DNA of 64,000 nt from Saprospiraceae bacterium (lineage in GTDB: Bacteria; Bacteroidota; Bacteroidia; Chitinophagales; Saprospiraceae): assembly GCA_020631235.1 (NCBI GenBank), contig JAHDHQ010000021.1, positions 1-64,000 on the forward strand. The letters run 5' to 3'. This document shows positions 62,198-64,000 of this stretch, one piece after another (position 1 is the first letter of the stretch; each line of letters starts with the position of its first letter). Position numbers and translations under genes: made by a program. The notes under the pieces are model-generated. The model searched no databases. It had not been told where the DNA came from and saw nothing but the letters and a program-made list of their open reading frames with translations.

Positions 62198-63754
62198 ATG
62201 CTTCGACAGATAGAACTAAATATAAAACCAAATAAAATTAACGATGAGGATTATATCTATCGATTGGTCCGCTCTACCTTGCAATTAAAGAAAGAGGATA
62301 ATGTAGCGATTAGAAAAGTAAGAAAATCTTTAGATGCTAGAAGAGGCACTCCTAAGTTTAAGCTTCGAATAGATGCCTATATTAATGAAGACCTACCAAA
62401 GATTAATCCTGTGATGAGTCTTTCAAGCAAAGTGAATCGTAATAGGAGGGTAGTGATAGTTGGAGCAGGTCCAGCTGGCTATTTTGCAGCATTGAAACTT
62501 ATCCAGCTGGGATTAAAGCCCGTAGTTTTAGAACGCGGTAAAGATGTTAGGGAAAGACGGAGAGACTTAAAAAGTATCCAACAAAAAGGCTTGGTGCATC
62601 CAGATTCAAATTATTGTTTCGGAGAAGGTGGTGCTGGAACTTATTCAGATGGGAAATTATATACACGTTCACAGAAACGAGGAAATATCCAAGAGATACT
62701 ACAAATCTTAGTTGATCATGGCGCCAAAGAAGATATAATGATCGATGCACACCCGCATATCGGGTCAAATAAATTACCACATATAGTGACAGCCATAAGG
62801 GAAACCATTGAAGAATATGGAGGGGAAGTGATTTTTAATACAAAAATTGTAGATTTTAAGACTAAAAATCAACGAATCGTCAGTGTCATTGATCATGAAG
62901 GCAAACCATATGAAGCTGAGGCTTTTATTTTTGCCACGGGTCATTCTGCACGTGGTATTTACGAACTTTTATCAAGTAAAAACATTCGATTAGAAGCTAA
63001 ACCATTTGCGCTTGGAGTGCGAATCGAACATCCACAAAGTCTGATAGATGAGATTCAGTATAATCAATCTAAACGAGAAGAAAACTTACCAGCTGCCTCA
63101 TATTCACTAAAAACTCAAGTAAGGGATTGTGGTGTTTTTTCCTTTTGTATGTGCCCTGGAGGTCTCGTAGTACCAGCTGCTACAGCTCCTGGAGAAATTG
63201 TGGTTAATGGTATGAGTTTATCGCGTCGTGATTCACCTTATGCTAATTCTGGATTTGTGACTTCTGTGAGCTTAGATGATGTAAAACAATTAGGGTTTAC
63301 AGGCGATTTGATGAATATTGATTTCCAAAAAATGGTCGAACAACAAATGTTTAATGCAGGGGATGGTAGTCAAAAAGCGCCTGCAAGCAATATGATCAGT
63401 TTTGTACAAGGAAAGCTTGGAAAAAAGATGAATGCCAGTTCATATATTCCAGGTTTATTCGAAGCGCCTTTGCACGAGTTGTTGCCTAAATTTGTCTATG
63501 AACGCATTTCAGTAGGAATGAAAAAAATAGGTGAAAAAGTCAAAGGTTTTTACACAGAAGAAGCTAATGTTATAGGTGTGGAATCAAGAACAAGTGCTCC
63601 AGTGCGCATTCCTCGTGATAAGGAGACATTGATGCACGAAGATTTAGAAGCTATGTTTCCATGTGGTGAAGGGGCCGGTTTTGCTGGAGGAATATTATCC
63701 GCTTGCATGGATGGCCAAAGAGTTGCTAAAGCTGTTGCTGCATATTTGTCGTAA
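62198..63754 (+). CDS. FAD-dependent oxidoreductase (uncharacterised YtfP/HI0933-like)
   Basis: A 518-residue flavoprotein. An N-terminal extension (about 1-80) precedes the dinucleotide fold VVIVGAGPAGYFAALKL (near 84-100) and LERGKDVRERR. Characteristic blocks are HPDSNYCFGEGGAGTYSDGKLYTRS and, at the end, FPCGEGAGFAGGILSACMDGQR. Such proteins are widespread and lack a firm reaction. No signal peptide is seen, so it is cytoplasmic. It is divergent from the AspT/YidE-type gene. Confidence 0.85.
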   Translation: MLRQIELNIKPNKINDEDYIYRLVRSTLQLKKEDNVAIRKVRKSLDARRGTPKFKLRIDAYINEDLPKINPVMSLSSKVNRNRRVVIVGAGPAGYFAALKLIQLGLKPVVLERGKDVRERRRDLKSIQQKGLVHPDSNYCFGEGGAGTYSDGKLYTRSQKRGNIQEILQILVDHGAKEDIMIDAHPHIGSNKLPHIVTAIRETIEEYGGEVIFNTKIVDFKTKNQRIVSVIDHEGKPYEAEAFIFATGHSARGIYELLSSKNIRLEAKPFALGVRIEHPQSLIDEIQYNQSKREENLPAASYSLKTQVRDCGVFSFCMCPGGLVVPAATAPGEIVVNGMSLSRRDSPYANSGFVTSVSLDDVKQLGFTGDLMNIDFQKMVEQQMFNAGDGSQKAPASNMISFVQGKLGKKMNASSYIPGLFEAPLHELLPKFVYERISVGMKKIGEKVKGFYTEEANVIGVESRTSAPVRIPRDKETLMHEDLEAMFPCGEGAGFAGGILSACMDGQRVAKAVAAYLS

Positions 63755-63771
63755 TTATACTGAGTAGTGAC

Positions 63772-63779
63772 TATATTTG
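63772..63779 (+). promoter_or_regulatory. -7 promoter box of the DoxX-like gene
   Basis: TATATTTG fits TAnnTTTG, with a TTG 23 bases before it (63746-63748). It lies 32 bases before the ATG at 63812. Confidence 0.45.
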
Positions 63780-63811
63780 CCCAGCTTATAACATAATCAA
63801 CTTGTAGAATT

Positions 63812-64000
63812 ATGAAATCTATTTTCGATTTAGTGGGAAGAATGATTATTGGTCTAGTAAGTATTTTTGAGGCCATAGATTCGATTGTGTTCTTTGAGGA
63901 AACCAAGGAAACATTGTTAGCTTATAACTTGGATAAAAGTTTAAATGTTTTAATTGTAGGTTCAATATTGTTGCTCTTAATTGGAGGCATATTAGTCCTA
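63812..64000 (+). CDS. DoxX-family membrane protein, N-terminal part
   Basis: The first 63 codons are present and the window ends inside the gene. The sequence MKSIFDLVGRMIIGLVSIFEA, then an ETKETL segment, then the hydrophobic LNVLIVGSILLLLIGGILVL, fits the start of a small DoxX-like four-helix membrane protein. The start codon follows a promoter box. Function cannot be stated. Confidence 0.7.
   Translation, partial: MKSIFDLVGRMIIGLVSIFEAIDSIVFFEETKETLLAYNLDKSLNVLIVGSILLLLIGGILVL

Overview
The window looks like chromosomal DNA of a low-GC member of the Bacteroidota, most likely a marine Saprospiraceae-type bacterium. The sequence shows type IX secretion sorting domains of both kinds, SprB/SdrD-like surface repeats, DUF4199, LytTR/LytS-type two-component genes, Bacteroidota-type -7 promoter boxes (TAnnTTTG) and almost no Shine-Dalgarno signals. 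The genus assignment is inference. No rRNA, tRNA, insertion sequence, phage or CRISPR array was seen.

Region 0.2-8.7 kb is the most unusual part. It holds a three-domain acyltransferase/phosphatase fusion, a wax ester synthase/diacylglycerol acyltransferase (WS/DGAT) carrying an SCP2 lipid-transfer domain, a lipase-like hydrolase, two phasin-like proteins (one with a long histone H1-like basic tail), a BTAD-type regulator and a coiled-coil protein. Together they read as a neutral-lipid storage (lipid droplet) locus: glycerol-3-phosphate to phosphatidate to diacylglycerol to triacylglycerol or wax ester, plus coat, mobilisation and regulation. It ends at a decayed AAA+ ATPase fragment (8.9-9.1 kb).

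Region 9.2-17 kb has a LytS/LytTR two-component pair bracketing two secreted lipoproteins (one an intradiol dioxygenase fold), a secreted prolyl oligopeptidase, a patatin-like lipase and queE, with two striking arrays of 7-bp tandem repeats. Region 17-24 kb carries heptose/LPS sugar genes (gmhB- and gmhA-like), a thioredoxin, and a compact operon of BatA-like protein, degenerate dihydroorotase, DUF4199 and glycosyltransferase. Region 24-36 kb encodes large secreted or surface proteins (type IX type B and type A cargo, a VPS10/Asp-box beta-propeller) around a cysQ-glycosyltransferase operon, with an orphan intrinsic terminator suggesting a small RNA or attenuator.

Region 36-45.7 kb is a mainly housekeeping plus-strand run: DUF4403, nhaB, dusB, cca, a sodium:solute symporter, a membrane HExxH protein and a cupin lipoprotein. 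Region 45.8-50.7 kb is a minus-strand operon (apbE, two alpha/beta hydrolases, a frameshifted long-chain acyl-CoA synthetase, a TerB-like protein). Region 51-64 kb holds a membrane-anchored coiled-coil protein, sbcC-sbcD-gpsA-yidC, kdsA, an AspT/YidE-type transporter, an FAD oxidoreductase and the start of a DoxX-family gene cut by the window edge. GpsA (glycerol-3-phosphate) and the acyl-CoA synthetase could feed the lipid-storage enzymes, but that link is inference.
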